Shown here: positions 8,728 to 17,543 of the stretch, one piece after another
Layout of the letters: each line of letters starts with the position of its first letter
Position numbering within the stretch: position 1 is the first letter of the stretch
Source: Desulfobacterales bacterium
Lineage (GTDB): Bacteria > Desulfobacterota > Desulfobacteria > Desulfobacterales > JAHEIW01
Direction: 5' to 3'
Assembly (NCBI GenBank): GCA_020353355.1
Contig: CP070694.1
Location: 598,250-635,200 of the forward strand
Length of the DNA stretch: 36,951 nt
Notes under the pieces: generated by a model
The model's input: the letters and a program-made list of their open reading frames with translations, nothing else
Told to the model about the DNA's origin: nothing
The model's database searches: none
Position numbers and translations under genes: made by a program

Positions 8728-9228
8728 ATGGACCAAACACCATTGTTTTCAACAAGTGAAATCCTGGATATAGCTATTGGGATCGAGCAAAACGGTGAGG
8801 CCGTCTATCGTGACGCGCTTGAAATAATTTCGGAACCCGGTCTGGTTTCTTTACTGACATGGATGGCGGATGAGGAAGTCGAGCATGCTAAATGGTTTTC
8901 CAACTTGAAGAAGGATGTTGAAACCACATCCACAAACCCTTTTGTGGAAGAAATGAGCCGCGAGCTGTTCAACGATCTGTTGGGTGAAAAGAGTTTTTCC
9001 CATAAAGAAGTGGATTTCTCAATAGTTGAGCAAATCGATGATCTGATTGCGATATTTATTGAATTTGAAAAAGATACCGTACTTTTTTATGAGATACTGG
9101 AGTCTTTCATCGAAGATGAAGGCACGCTGGAGAATTTAAAGAAGATAATTGCTGAAGAAAACAATCATATCGCTAAACTTCAGGAATTTATTGGAAGCCA
9201 GACCCAACTGTCTGTCGGAGACGTTTGA
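8728..9228 (+). CDS. ferritin-like (rubrerythrin-type) diiron protein
   Basis: The protein has 166 residues and forms a predicted four-helix bundle. The expected diiron ligands are visible in order: Glu in GIEQNGEAVY (about residue 20), the E..H pair in DEEVEHAKW (about 50-55), Glu in FIEFEKDTVLFYE (about 113), and E..H in AEENNHIAKL (about 147-151). There is no C-terminal rubredoxin domain, so it is the short rubrerythrin or 'ferritin-like family' type. Such proteins handle peroxide or bind iron in anaerobes. The start ATG at 8728 has only a weak upstream site. It is a single gene, with a 296-bp gap downstream. Confidence 0.88.
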   Translation: MDQTPLFSTSEILDIAIGIEQNGEAVYRDALEIISEPGLVSLLTWMADEEVEHAKWFSNLKKDVETTSTNPFVEEMSRELFNDLLGEKSFSHKEVDFSIVEQIDDLIAIFIEFEKDTVLFYEILESFIEDEGTLENLKKIIAEENNHIAKLQEFIGSQTQLSVGDV

Positions 9229-9524
9229 TCAACACCGCATTGGAATCTTCAACGTTCTTCTGAAATCGAACTAAACAAAACCCCGCCCTTGCCAATACCA
9301 CCGTATTCCATGGTTGTTCAAGCCAATGATCATCGCGTGCTGTGCTCACCATGGCCTGGGTTTTGGCGCTGGAGGCAGATGAGGAAATGGACGTCACAAG
9401 CACCGGCTGATTCAAGCGCAGCCGAAGTGAGATTGAAGATCGGGCACGGTCATTTAAGAATAAAGAATTTTCAGAACCTCGGAACTGTTCTTGTTTTTCA
9501 TAAAACCATTCTAGCGGGGGTAGC
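9229..9524. other. intergenic gap, nothing recognised
   Basis: This 296-bp gap precedes the MFS gene. Short open frames exist on both strands, but none has a ribosome binding site, family motif or hydrophobic segment. It may hold the MFS promoter or remnants of a lost gene, but I cannot support a specific call. Confidence 0.5.
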
Positions 9525-10775
9525 GTGAGAGCGAAGTATTTTTACGGTTACAATATTGTGGGAGCCGGTTTTGTCATTCAGGCGGTGAGCATTGGTGCGA
9601 TGTTCACCTACGGAGTCTTCTTCAAAGAGCTTCAGGCCGATTTTGGTTGGTCGCGAGCGACGATAGCGGGCGCTTCGTCGCTGGCCTTTTTGATCATGGG
9701 AGCTGTGGGAGTCCTTGCCGGCCTGCTGAACGACAGGATCGGCCCCAAGGTGCTCATCGTAGTGTCCGGGATCTCCTTAGGGCTCGGTTTTCTGCTCATG
9801 TCGCGCCTGCAGGCGCAGTGGCAGCTCTACCTGCTGTATGGCGTGCTCGTGGGTATCGGCCTCAGCACCCATGACGTTATCACGCTGTCTACAGTAGCGC
9901 GCTGGTTTGTGAAACGCCGGGGCATGATGTCCGGCATCGTCAAGGTCGGCACGGGAACCGGCCAGCTGCTGGTCCCGTTATTTGTCGCGGCAATCATCGC
10001 CGTCTTCGGCTGGCGCAACGCCTTCCTCATTATCGGCGCGCTGGCCCTGGTGATACTCGTAGCCGTGGCCCAGGTGCTGCGCCGGGATCCTAAAAGCATC
10101 GGTCTGCTGCCAGATGGTAGCAGCGATGAGCCTGGCGGCGCCGGTTCCGGGTCGGCTGAACGAGGTATGCTCCTGAGGGCGGCTGCCCGCACGAGACAGT
10201 TCTGGATCATATGCGTTGCGGAGTTCGCTATCTTCTTTTGCTTGCTCACCATCCTTGTACACATCGTGCCGCACGCAAGTGACCTGGGCCTGTCTCCGGC
10301 AACTGCGGCGGGTGTGCTCTCGACGATCGGCGGCGTGAGCATGCTGGGTCGGATTGTGATGGGTGCGGCTAATGACAGGATCGGCGGGAAGCGCTCGCTG
10401 ATCACCTGCTTCAGCGTGTTGCTCTGTGGGCTTATCTGGCTGCAGATGGCCCGCGAGGCGTGGATGCTGTTTCTTTTTGCCGTGATTTACGGCTTTGCCC
10501 ACGGCGGCTTTTTTACCGTGATGTCTCCCACGGTGGCGGAGCTGTTCGGCACCGGTTCACACGGGTTGCTTTTCGGCATCGTCCTGTTCAGCGGCGCGAT
10601 TGGCGGTGCGGTCGGCCCGCTGCTGGCCGGTCGCACCTTCGATCTGACCGGAAGCTACCAGATGTTTTTCCTGGTGCTTAGCGGATTGGCGGGGATTGGC
10701 TTCGTATTAATAACTTTGCTGAGACCCCTGGAAGACACCGGGAGCCAGGGTAGGGTCTTAAAAAGCTCGGATTGA
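9525..10775 (+). CDS. MFS transporter, OFA/monocarboxylate-like
   Basis: The 416-residue inner-membrane carrier has 12 predicted helices. It shows MFS motif A in the loop between helices 2 and 3 (GLLNDRIGPK), the GWSRATI segment near residue 43, and ARWFVKRRGMMSGIV after helix 4, all typical of the oxalate/formate antiporter and monocarboxylate porter branch. The GTG at 9525 is preceded by GCGGGGGT. The gene is visibly richer in G and C than its flanks, which may reflect recent acquisition or simply composition bias of membrane genes. The substrate is likely an organic anion, though the specific ligand cannot be read from sequence. It lies alone between a non-coding gap and the long hairpin repeat. 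Confidence 0.9.
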   Translation: MRAKYFYGYNIVGAGFVIQAVSIGAMFTYGVFFKELQADFGWSRATIAGASSLAFLIMGAVGVLAGLLNDRIGPKVLIVVSGISLGLGFLLMSRLQAQWQLYLLYGVLVGIGLSTHDVITLSTVARWFVKRRGMMSGIVKVGTGTGQLLVPLFVAAIIAVFGWRNAFLIIGALALVILVAVAQVLRRDPKSIGLLPDGSSDEPGGAGSGSAERGMLLRAAARTRQFWIICVAEFAIFFCLLTILVHIVPHASDLGLSPATAAGVLSTIGGVSMLGRIVMGAANDRIGGKRSLITCFSVLLCGLIWLQMAREAWMLFLFAVIYGFAHGGFFTVMSPTVAELFGTGSHGLLFGIVLFSGAIGGAVGPLLAGRTFDLTGSYQMFFLVLSGLAGIGFVLITLLRPLEDTGSQGRVLKSSD

Positions 10776-10811
10776 TTTAACCGTAGTTTATTATGCGGAA
10801 TTAAATGTGTT

Positions 10812-10963
10812 AAATTCCAAATTTCAAGCTCCAAATTCCAAACAAATCCCAATGACCAAAATTCAAAAACTCAAACGTTTTAAACATTGAATATTGGGAT
10901 TTGGAATTTATTTGTTATTTGGGTATTGTAATTTGGTGCTTTAGAACTTGGTGTTTGGAATTT
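10812..10963. repeat. long imperfect inverted repeat (about 150 bp)
   Basis: The element begins AAATTCCAAATTTC at 10812 and ends TTTGGAATTT at 10963, so its tips are perfect inverted copies. Internal blocks also pair: CAAATCCCAAT near 10842-10852 against ATTGGGATTTG near 10893-10903, and several CCAAATT-type blocks against AATTTGG blocks. It fills the gap between the MFS and FHA genes. A short related scrap (GAATTCCAAATTCAAATTTT) lies near 8648. I recall similar TTTGGAATTT-rich hairpins scattered through genomes of Desulfobacterota and other large-genome bacteria. It has no coding capacity and may be a non-autonomous (MITE-like) repeat. Confidence 0.7.
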
Positions 10964-11009
10964 CCTATAAAGACTGCCGCTGCCATCCTATTAATTTTAA
11001 ATACGGTTG

Positions 11010-11372
11010 TTATTTGCGCGGCAAGGAGCTAAGTTTATAGGTTCGATCGGTTTGGCTGCTGCTCCACGTTTTACTTTTTTTCTGGTAATTATTGATATCG
11101 ACCAGCAAGGTATGTTTGCCGATGGTGATTTCATCGTCTTCTTTCAAATACTTCTTGTGGGTTTTTTTCCCATTTACAAACGTCCCATTGGTGCTTTCGA
11201 GATCTTCCAGCAGATAATAGTTTGGTCCTTCGATGATCCGGGCATGTACCCGCGAAACCGAAATGTTATCTATTTGAATGTCATTTTCTGAATCTCGGCC
11301 TATGGTTACTTCGTTTTTGTCGCATTCTATCTGTCTTACAACTGAATCATTGAACTTCAACACGATTTGCAT
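11010..11372 (-). CDS. single FHA domain protein
   Basis: The protein has 120 residues. A forkhead-associated domain occupies about residues 1-95, with the conserved phosphothreonine-binding loops: TIGRDSENDIQI near 22-33, SVSRVHARI near 37-46 and LESTNGTFVNGKK near 56-69. A short polar, Ser/Lys-rich tail follows. FHA domains bind phosphothreonine and act as adaptors in Ser/Thr kinase signalling or secretion systems. No kinase gene is visible in this window. GGAGAG at a proper distance supports the ATG at 11372. A second FHA protein with two domains is encoded at 34828-35631, so the genome uses this module repeatedly. Confidence 0.93.
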   Translation of the reverse strand: MQIVLKFNDSVVRQIECDKNEVTIGRDSENDIQIDNISVSRVHARIIEGPNYYLLEDLESTNGTFVNGKKTHKKYLKEDDEITIGKHTLLVDINNYQKKSKTWSSSQTDRTYKLSSLPRK

Positions 11373-11476
11373 GATGGTCGCTCTCCGAAATAGTTAGATG
11401 CTCTGGTTGGTAATTGCCCGATTCGATATGTCAAACCGGTTTCTAAGATTGGTTATCGGCTGGGAGAAAAATTTCT

Positions 11477-12673
11477 TTAGTGCTGGATTTCGCAGCTCGC
11501 CTTTTCCAGGTAACAAACCAGGGCATGCCCGAAAAGCCGGACTCCCACATCCAGTACCCTTTCGTCCATTTCAAAATGGGGTGAATGCAAAGGGAATTGG
11601 AATCCTTTGGCCGGATCATGGCAACCGAGCCCCACCATGACCCCCGGCCATTTCTGGCAGAAGAAGGAAAAATCCTCCGCACCCATGCGTGGGCCTCCGA
11701 TATGAACGGCGTCGACACCCAGGATCTCCTCTATACATGATTTCATAAAATCCGCCAGCCCGGAATGATTGACATGGGCCGGATATCCTTCGATAAATTC
11801 AAAGGCGCTGGTCACACCGAAGGCCTGATCCAAACTCCGGACCATTTCCTCAATACGCCGGACGGCCAAGGTTCGCACTTCCGGCAACAGGGTCCTCAGG
11901 GTTCCGCAAAGATTGGCCTCCTCCGGAATAATGTTTTCAGCAGTTCCGGCATGAAATTCACCGATCGTCAGAACGGCACTGTCCAGCGGGGCCAGATTGC
12001 GGCTGACAAACACCTGCATCTGGGTAACCAAATGAGCGCCCGCCACAATCGGATCGATGCATAGATGCGGAGTTGCGCCATGACCGCCTTTGCCGGTTAT
12101 TCGAATTCGTAGGATATCCGCAGCTGCATGGGCGGTTCCGTAAATTAGCTCAATCCGTCCCACCGGCAGCTCCGGATTCATGTGTCCGGCAAAAATTGCG
12201 GATACCGGTTCCCCATCAAAAAGCCCGGAATCCAGCATGGCCTTGGCCCCTGCACCGCCTTCTTCCGCGGGCTGGAAGAAGAACAAAATCTCTCCGCAGC
12301 CGTTTTGGGGCCAGTTCTGGTGCTGCAGCCAGCGGATGATTCCCAAGGCGACGGTCACATGCCCGTCGTGTCCGCAGGCATGCATCATCCCCGCGTGCTG
12401 CGATTTATAGGGCACATCATTGGATTCCTCCAGGGGCAGGGCATCCATGTCTGCTCGATAGGCAACGACCGGTCCTGCTTTTTGGGACCTGAATCTGGCA
12501 ACCACACCCGTTTTCCCCACCTGCGCTTGATAAGGAATTTGCAGGTGCTCCAAAACCTGGCAGATTTTCGTTGCAGTCTTTTCTTCCTGGTAGCTAAGTT
12601 CGGGAATTTGGTGTAATTCGCGCCGCAAATCCACCAGCCAGTCGTGAAAGGGAAGCAATTTAAAGTCTGACAT
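11477..12673 (-). CDS. M20 family amidohydrolase (hippurate/aminoacyl-type)
   Basis: The 398-residue protein belongs to peptidase family M20D, whose members hydrolyse N-acyl amino acids or related amides. The metal and catalytic motifs are in place: RADMDALP at 73-80, HACGHDGHV at 98-106, QPAEEGGAGA at 134-143, and a conserved AGHMNPE at 162-168. The dimerisation or lid domain follows, as usual, from about residue 180 to 300. Length fits the family (about 380-400). An AGGAGG site lies just before the ATG at 12673. The class V aminotransferase gene lies 108 bp upstream on the same strand, with a hairpin repeat between them, so co-transcription is possible but not certain. Confidence 0.93.
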   Translation of the reverse strand: MSDFKLLPFHDWLVDLRRELHQIPELSYQEEKTATKICQVLEHLQIPYQAQVGKTGVVARFRSQKAGPVVAYRADMDALPLEESNDVPYKSQHAGMMHACGHDGHVTVALGIIRWLQHQNWPQNGCGEILFFFQPAEEGGAGAKAMLDSGLFDGEPVSAIFAGHMNPELPVGRIELIYGTAHAAADILRIRITGKGGHGATPHLCIDPIVAGAHLVTQMQVFVSRNLAPLDSAVLTIGEFHAGTAENIIPEEANLCGTLRTLLPEVRTLAVRRIEEMVRSLDQAFGVTSAFEFIEGYPAHVNHSGLADFMKSCIEEILGVDAVHIGGPRMGAEDFSFFCQKWPGVMVGLGCHDPAKGFQFPLHSPHFEMDERVLDVGVRLFGHALVCYLEKASCEIQH

Positions 12674-12728
12674 TTTTCCTCCTGCTGTTCTAAATCAGAT
12701 GCGAAACTCCGCTGTATTTTAACGCGGC

Positions 12729-12747
12729 AATCCGCCTGAGGCGGATT
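12729..12747. repeat. small hairpin repeat AATCCGCCTGAGGCGGATT
   Basis: This near-perfect palindrome of 19 bp sits between the aminotransferase and M20 genes. It matches the hairpin at 5876-5892 over GCAATCCGCCTG and GGCGGA, differing at the loop and tip. No T run follows on either strand, so it is not a classical terminator. Confidence 0.5.
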
Positions 12748-12781
12748 ACATCGGTCAGAGTTGAGAGTTTTGAAAGCGGTT

Positions 12782-13921
12782 TTAGCTCCTCTTCAGCGAG
12801 GCAGGCAAATCCTCCATGGCATTCAGGAGGCGCTCCACGTCCTGCGTCGAGTTGTATACGTGGGTCGAAACTCTCACCCGCCCGACGCCTGCATATGCCC
12901 CCCAAACACGTATCTTTCGTTCGCTTAGCCACGCCATAATCTCGTTGATATGGGGCGTCATGAAGCAGATGTTGCCCGCACGCCGGCTTGGTTCACGGGG
13001 AGTCATTAATTCAACAGCCAATCCATGAAGGCCTTCCCAGACCATTCCGCTCAGATGCAGAACATGGCTTTCAATGGCCGCGATACCGATCCGCAAGATG
13101 TGATCCAGGGCATTATCGAGAATATAGATACTGATAAATCCTATATTGCCTGCCTCAAAACGGTCCGCGCCCGAGCGAAGGGTAAACACGGTAGGCTCAT
13201 GCCAGTCGGGGATGGATTCGCCCGAATGCCAACCTAAAAACGGCGGTTCAAGCTCGGGTAAGCGCTCGCGGTTCCAATAAAAAATCGCTACCCCGTGGGT
13301 ACCCAGCAGCCACTTATAGCAGCTTGCCACAAGGATGTCGGCGTAGTCGGCCTGCACCGGTATTACCCCGGCTGCATGGGTTGAGTCCATGCTCAACAAT
13401 GCATTGGTGGAATGGACCATTTCTGAAAGTTCTTTCATCGGCAGCCTTTGGCCGGTGAAGTAACTGACATCACTAACCGCCACCACCCGCGTGCGGTCGT
13501 CTAGAGCTCGTTCCAGGTCTGTAAGTGAAATAATCCAGTTCTGGTTGGGGACGACACGAACCTCGACGCCCTGCTCTTTAAGCCGCGTCCAGGGCAGCAC
13601 GTCTGAGGGAAATTCCACATCACATACGACGACATTATCCCCGCTACGCCACTTCAGTCCATGGGCCAAAAGGTTGATCCCCTCTGAACTGGTGGAAATG
13701 AAGGCCAGATTGTCGGGCGGCACCCCCAGCAACTTTCCGACCTTTTGTTTGCAGCGGCAAGCGGTCTCATCCATGCGGTGACGGGATCCTTCCCCCAAGG
13801 CCTTGTCCGCGAAAAACTGCTCGATCGCCGCCCGATGGCTTTTCAACATGGGAGATTCACCTCCGGCACAGAGGTGCGTTACGCCTTCCAATCCAATGAA
13901 ATCGGTCTTTGGAATCAACAT
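12782..13921 (-). CDS. class V PLP-dependent aminotransferase
   Basis: The protein is 379 residues from the ATG at 13921, preceded by GCAGGT. An upstream in-frame TTG would add nine residues but has no better signal. Fold type I features of the cysteine desulfurase or isopenicillin-epimerase branch are visible: STSSEGIN near residue 77, SMDSTHAAGVIPV with the PLP-contacting Asp near 179 and His near 182, and the Schiff-base lysine in ASCYKWLLGTHG near residue 203. No conserved active-site cysteine loop for NifS/SufS activity is obvious, so an aminotransferase, lyase or epimerase role is more likely. Placed upstream of an M20 amidohydrolase, it may act on a released amino compound. That link is inference. 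Confidence 0.88.
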   Translation of the reverse strand: MLIPKTDFIGLEGVTHLCAGGESPMLKSHRAAIEQFFADKALGEGSRHRMDETACRCKQKVGKLLGVPPDNLAFISTSSEGINLLAHGLKWRSGDNVVVCDVEFPSDVLPWTRLKEQGVEVRVVPNQNWIISLTDLERALDDRTRVVAVSDVSYFTGQRLPMKELSEMVHSTNALLSMDSTHAAGVIPVQADYADILVASCYKWLLGTHGVAIFYWNRERLPELEPPFLGWHSGESIPDWHEPTVFTLRSGADRFEAGNIGFISIYILDNALDHILRIGIAAIESHVLHLSGMVWEGLHGLAVELMTPREPSRRAGNICFMTPHINEIMAWLSERKIRVWGAYAGVGRVRVSTHVYNSTQDVERLLNAMEDLPASLKRS

Positions 13922-14028
13922 TTGATTTACCTGCTTGCTCAAATTCAAGCCCCGCTCGCATTATATCAGGCGCTTGAAAAGAAAAATTGGTTTTCAGAGC
14001 AATTTTGTATGACGCATTTTAAGGGACC

Positions 14029-15435
14029 CTAAAGTTTTGCGTCCGACGATAATTGCTGATGCATTCTGCCGAAATGGGTGCTGAAATATTTTTTGAAAGC
14101 CAGGATCGCATATTGTGCGGCGCGGGTACCGATGTATTTCTGATGGGCAACCACCACGGAGAGAATGATTTTTCTGTCTCCGGACTTTTCTTTTGCGTAC
14201 CCCACAAACCAATCATACTTGACATCATCGGTCTTATTGTTGATCGTACCGGTTTTTGCGCCGATCTCGAGTTTGGAGATGATGTCATCTTTGCGATATT
14301 TTCGAAACGTGCTTCTCACCGTACCGGATCGAACTGTGGCTTTCATCAGCGCATCCAATGCATCTGCCGTTGCAGGGGTAAAGGCCTGGGTTATGGTGGT
14401 TGGTTGACTTCGATAAAGCTGCGCATTTTTTCCATCGGTGATCTGATCAACAATGGTGGGCTCTATTAACTTGCCCCGGTTTAAGATCGTGGCTGCGATT
14501 AAAGCGCCATGCACCGGCGATATCCGGGTCTTCTGGTTGAACCCGCAAGCGATCTCGGCTAAATGATAGGGTTCATTCGAAAGCACGATCAGGCTTGGCG
14601 GTAAAAAGATTTCAAAATCTATAATCCGATAAAATCCAAATGCCTTTGCGTAGGATTCAAATGCGTCTTTACTCAAATACGACGCCCCGATTTTGCCGAA
14701 GACCGGGTTTATCGATTTGGCAAACGCATCTTTCAAAGAAACCGTATGGGTATATTTTGTAATATTTTCCTTGAGTTGGGATTTGTAGAGGGTGTGTTTG
14801 CTTCCGTTAAAGCGCAATTTTGAATCTGGATCGAGACGGCCTCTCTCAATCGCAGCTGCGGCGGTGATGATTTTAAAGATACTTGCAGCCGGAAAGGAGC
14901 TATCTATGCATGGATTGTTTAACGAATCTGACTTGTCATATCCCACCATTGCCCGGATACGGCCGTCGACAGGATCCATGACGACGATGCCAACCCGGCT
15001 TGAATTTTTTCGATCGAGCATGCCGGCCAGGTAGTTTTGCAAAGATATATCGATGCTGGTTTGGACTGACAGGTGATTTCCATTATAGCGGAGATCAAAG
15101 GATTCATTTTGTAGATTTGAAATATGGCGGCTGTCGATGAAATGATGAAGATCATTTTTGTTAAAGGATATTGGCGGCTGATCCAGGTGGGCGGCCGGAT
15201 CGTTTTTAGCGGTGTTGCCGGCTTTTCTCGTGAACGTGAATTGAGATCCGGAAAATACGTTGAGAAGTCCATAAGCCAGGGCAGATAGCGCAATCAAAAC
15301 CGGAATGAATTTTAAATTTCGTTGGATAATTTTTTTGGGGGCGGCAATTTTCCTGGCTCGCTTTAGTTTGGCCTGATAGGCTCTCCAGTTTGACCCCTCG
15401 ATTTTTGAGAAGCGGGTGGCGCGCTTACCTAACAT
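14029..15435 (-). CDS. penicillin-binding protein, transpeptidase domain
   Basis: The 468-residue protein starts at ATG 15435, with GGA eight bases upstream. It has a basic cytoplasmic tail, a single transmembrane helix at about residues 40-60, and a periplasmic transpeptidase domain. The three active-site motifs are visible: SIFK (nucleophile Ser185, Lys188), SIN at 241-243 and KTGT at 394-397. It lacks a long dimerisation domain and a glycosyltransferase domain, so it is a compact class B-like or SEDS-independent PBP, or a beta-lactam-interacting homologue such as those seen beside accessory envelope genes. It would cross-link peptidoglycan peptides. It is a single gene with a remnant-bearing 384-bp region upstream. 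Confidence 0.9.
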   Translation of the reverse strand: MLGKRATRFSKIEGSNWRAYQAKLKRARKIAAPKKIIQRNLKFIPVLIALSALAYGLLNVFSGSQFTFTRKAGNTAKNDPAAHLDQPPISFNKNDLHHFIDSRHISNLQNESFDLRYNGNHLSVQTSIDISLQNYLAGMLDRKNSSRVGIVVMDPVDGRIRAMVGYDKSDSLNNPCIDSSFPAASIFKIITAAAAIERGRLDPDSKLRFNGSKHTLYKSQLKENITKYTHTVSLKDAFAKSINPVFGKIGASYLSKDAFESYAKAFGFYRIIDFEIFLPPSLIVLSNEPYHLAEIACGFNQKTRISPVHGALIAATILNRGKLIEPTIVDQITDGKNAQLYRSQPTTITQAFTPATADALDALMKATVRSGTVRSTFRKYRKDDIISKLEIGAKTGTINNKTDDVKYDWFVGYAKEKSGDRKIILSVVVAHQKYIGTRAAQYAILAFKKYFSTHFGRMHQQLSSDAKL

Positions 15436-15561
15436 TGAGCAATCCAACTATTGTGAAAACCACGGCAGAATGAATGCCTGGTTGCCATTTGATGAAATTT
15501 AATACCGATATCTAAATTAGAAATGTATTATAAAGTATTCGAGAATTTTTGGCAAATCTAA

Positions 15562-15709
15562 ATCCAGTCGATATAGGATCCCATTTTGATATCATTTATT
15601 TCGGTGACATAGCGCTGTTTCATGTTAGACGGCGGGACCTGGCTAACCGTTAAAATAAAAAATCCTTAAGTTTCCATGAATTTTGCGGCGCGCTGATAAA
15701 GTTCGATCA
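15562..15709 (-). pseudogene. fragment of a duplicated amidase gene
   Basis: This 148-bp stretch aligns without gaps to 21300-21447, inside the amidase gene at 21101-22525, with about 80% identity by eye. Translated on the minus strand it reads KFMET, then a stop codon, then VSQVPPSNMKQRYVTEIN and IKMGSYIDW. The intact amidase has KFMETYEF, VSQVPPFNVKQRFVTEIN and VKMETYIDW at the same place. The internal stop and the loss of all sequence on either side show that it is a relic, not a gene. It sits between the penicillin-binding protein and OsmC genes, about 5.7 kb from the intact copy and in the same orientation. Confidence 0.85.
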
Positions 15710-15819
15710 ATAAGCTTGACACCTATTTGGCTTTTCCGTAGTTATGGTATTTTGGAAAGTGGATGACTGAAAGGAAATCACAAACAGACTAGCCATCATT
15801 ATGCTAAAGGAAAACGAAA

Positions 15820-16236
15820 ATGACAACAAAAGCTCAACTCCAATGGACAGATGGGATGCAGTTTGTCGCCCGGGCCGGCGATAGCCCGGCAATCGTACTC
15901 GATACTCATGATGGCGGCAGTGGGCCTAGCCCCATGGAACTGGTCTTAATTGGTGTTGCCGGCTGTACAGCAATGGACGTCATCATGATCATGCAGAAAA
16001 AACGCGCCCACCTGACCGATTTTCGGGTCAATGTCAGCGCTGAGCGTGCTGCAGAACACCCCAAGCGCTATACCAACATTCAGATCGAGTTTGTTCTGCA
16101 TGGCAAAGATATCAAGCCTAAAGCGGTGGAACAGGCCATCCTGCTTTCTGAAACAAAGTACTGCAGCGCCATGGCGTCGTTAAACGCCAAAGTTGAAAGC
16201 ATTTACCGTATTGTTGAAACAGGGGCGTTAGGTTAA
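15820..16236 (+). CDS. OsmC family protein
   Basis: The protein has 138 residues. It belongs to the OsmC/Ohr superfamily of thiol-dependent proteins, of which characterised members reduce organic hydroperoxides. Features are GGSGPSPMELVL near residues 31-42, the first cysteine in GVAGCTAMDV near 49, and the second in TKYCSAMASL near 112. Both cysteines are expected for peroxidase activity. A purine-rich AAAGGAAAACG site precedes the ATG at 15820. TTGACA at 15715-15720 could be a -35 element but has no good -10 box. It converges with the MFS gene, overlapping its end by 9 bp. An antioxidant role fits an anaerobe. Confidence 0.92.
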   Translation: MTTKAQLQWTDGMQFVARAGDSPAIVLDTHDGGSGPSPMELVLIGVAGCTAMDVIMIMQKKRAHLTDFRVNVSAERAAEHPKRYTNIQIEFVLHGKDIKPKAVEQAILLSETKYCSAMASLNAKVESIYRIVETGALG

Positions 16237-17451
16237 TTCTTTTTTCGATTCGACCTTCAATATTAAAATTAGCGCCAGACCGATAAGTCCACTGAAAGCC
16301 AGCCAGACAAAATAGTAGCTTTCCATCCTGTCAAATACCCACCCGGCCGTGGTCGGCCCGATAATCCCTCCGCAGGCTCCGAATCCCATCATGATCCCCA
16401 TGAGTTTGCCAAAATGATATCTTCCGTAATACTCCCGCAGGATTGCCCCTCTCAGGACTGCAATAGCGCCGAATCCGTTTGAAAAAAAGAAAAGGAATAT
16501 ATAAATCATTCCGGTTAATTTTACATAGCAGAGGGTGAGCATTCCCAATCCCATGAGGCTGTACGCAATGGCCATTGCATATTTTTTTTCGAAGATGTCG
16601 CCGAGCCATCCAAATCCGATGCGACCCAGAATACTCAACAGGGGAATGCCGGCGGCCATCAGGCCGGCGTTCATCCTTGAAATTTCCATGGTGCCAAGAT
16701 ATGGCATGATGTGCGTCACCACCGCCGTGAGCGCCATCAGCCGTATTGTCTCTGATAGGTATAGAAACAGAAGTGATTTTTTTTTAAGAATCTCTTTGAA
16801 CTGCTTGGCGGCAACCTGCGCGGGCCTTTGGGGTGCTGGCTCGCTCTCCTTATAATTGTTTGCATCTGGCGAATACCCGTAACCTTCAGGTTTGTTCCGC
16901 ACAATACAGGCGATGGGCAGGCCAATGATCCACATACCCAATCCAAGTATGATCAACGTTGTTCTCCAACCAAAAGCCGCAATCAGCCAGACGATGACAG
17001 GCACTATCAATCCACTGGCTCCGAAACCGGAAGCCATCACGCCCATCGCTTTGCCGACATTTTTATCGAACCAGTTGGCCACGGCCGTCATGGTCACAAC
17101 ACTGGTACATCCTCCGGCGCCGAAAGCAATAAAGACAAAGGCCCCGTAAAACATGGCAAGTGATTGGGTAAACCCAAGCAGGACGACACCAAACCCCAAG
17201 ACGATGACGCCGCTAAACAACAATTTACGGGAACCGAATCGATCCACCAGGAATCCGATCAGCGGGGCTAGCAATCCCATCTCCAGCCCACGCAAACTGG
17301 CTGCTAAAGAGATCTGGGTGTAGCTCCAGCCAAACTCTTCAACCAGGGGTTCGATAAATGCGGTAAAGCCGTAAAAAATAACGCCAGCCACATAAAAGGC
17401 AATCATAAAGCTGGCCAGTACAATCCACCATCCATAATAAATTCGTTTCAT
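16228..17451 (-). CDS. MFS transporter, OFA/monocarboxylate-like
   Basis: This inner-membrane carrier of 407 residues has 12 predicted helices. The MFS loop 2-3 motif is GFLVDRFGSRK, and EEFGWSYTQIS and ANWFDKNVGKAMGVM match the same oxalate/formate-monocarboxylate branch as the carrier at 9525. The ATG at 17451 starts MKRIYYGWWIV, the usual beginning for this branch, so I prefer it to upstream in-frame codons at up to 17484. The substrate is unknown but probably an organic anion. The FAD oxidoreductase gene is 92 bp upstream on the same strand, so the two may form a uptake-oxidation unit. The two MFS carriers are clearly diverged from one another. Confidence 0.9.
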   Translation of the reverse strand: MKRIYYGWWIVLASFMIAFYVAGVIFYGFTAFIEPLVEEFGWSYTQISLAASLRGLEMGLLAPLIGFLVDRFGSRKLLFSGVIVLGFGVVLLGFTQSLAMFYGAFVFIAFGAGGCTSVVTMTAVANWFDKNVGKAMGVMASGFGASGLIVPVIVWLIAAFGWRTTLIILGLGMWIIGLPIACIVRNKPEGYGYSPDANNYKESEPAPQRPAQVAAKQFKEILKKKSLLFLYLSETIRLMALTAVVTHIMPYLGTMEISRMNAGLMAAGIPLLSILGRIGFGWLGDIFEKKYAMAIAYSLMGLGMLTLCYVKLTGMIYIFLFFFSNGFGAIAVLRGAILREYYGRYHFGKLMGIMMGFGACGGIIGPTTAGWVFDRMESYYFVWLAFSGLIGLALILILKVESKKELT

Positions 17452-17543
17452 TATCAAAACGCAACTCGAATCATTTGAAAGCAAACAGTTTCAGTAAGGT
17501 GACAATCATCCGAATCTTTGTCGTTATTTGCGGTTTAACATTG

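Noticed and set aside
9188-9524. Short frames on both strands between the ferritin-like and MFS genes
   Set aside because: No ribosome binding sites and no recognisable motifs; the minus frame overlaps the end of the ferritin-like gene.
12782-13921. Cysteine desulfurase (NifS/SufS)
   Set aside because: No clear active-site cysteine loop and no SufBCD, IscU or NifU gene nearby.
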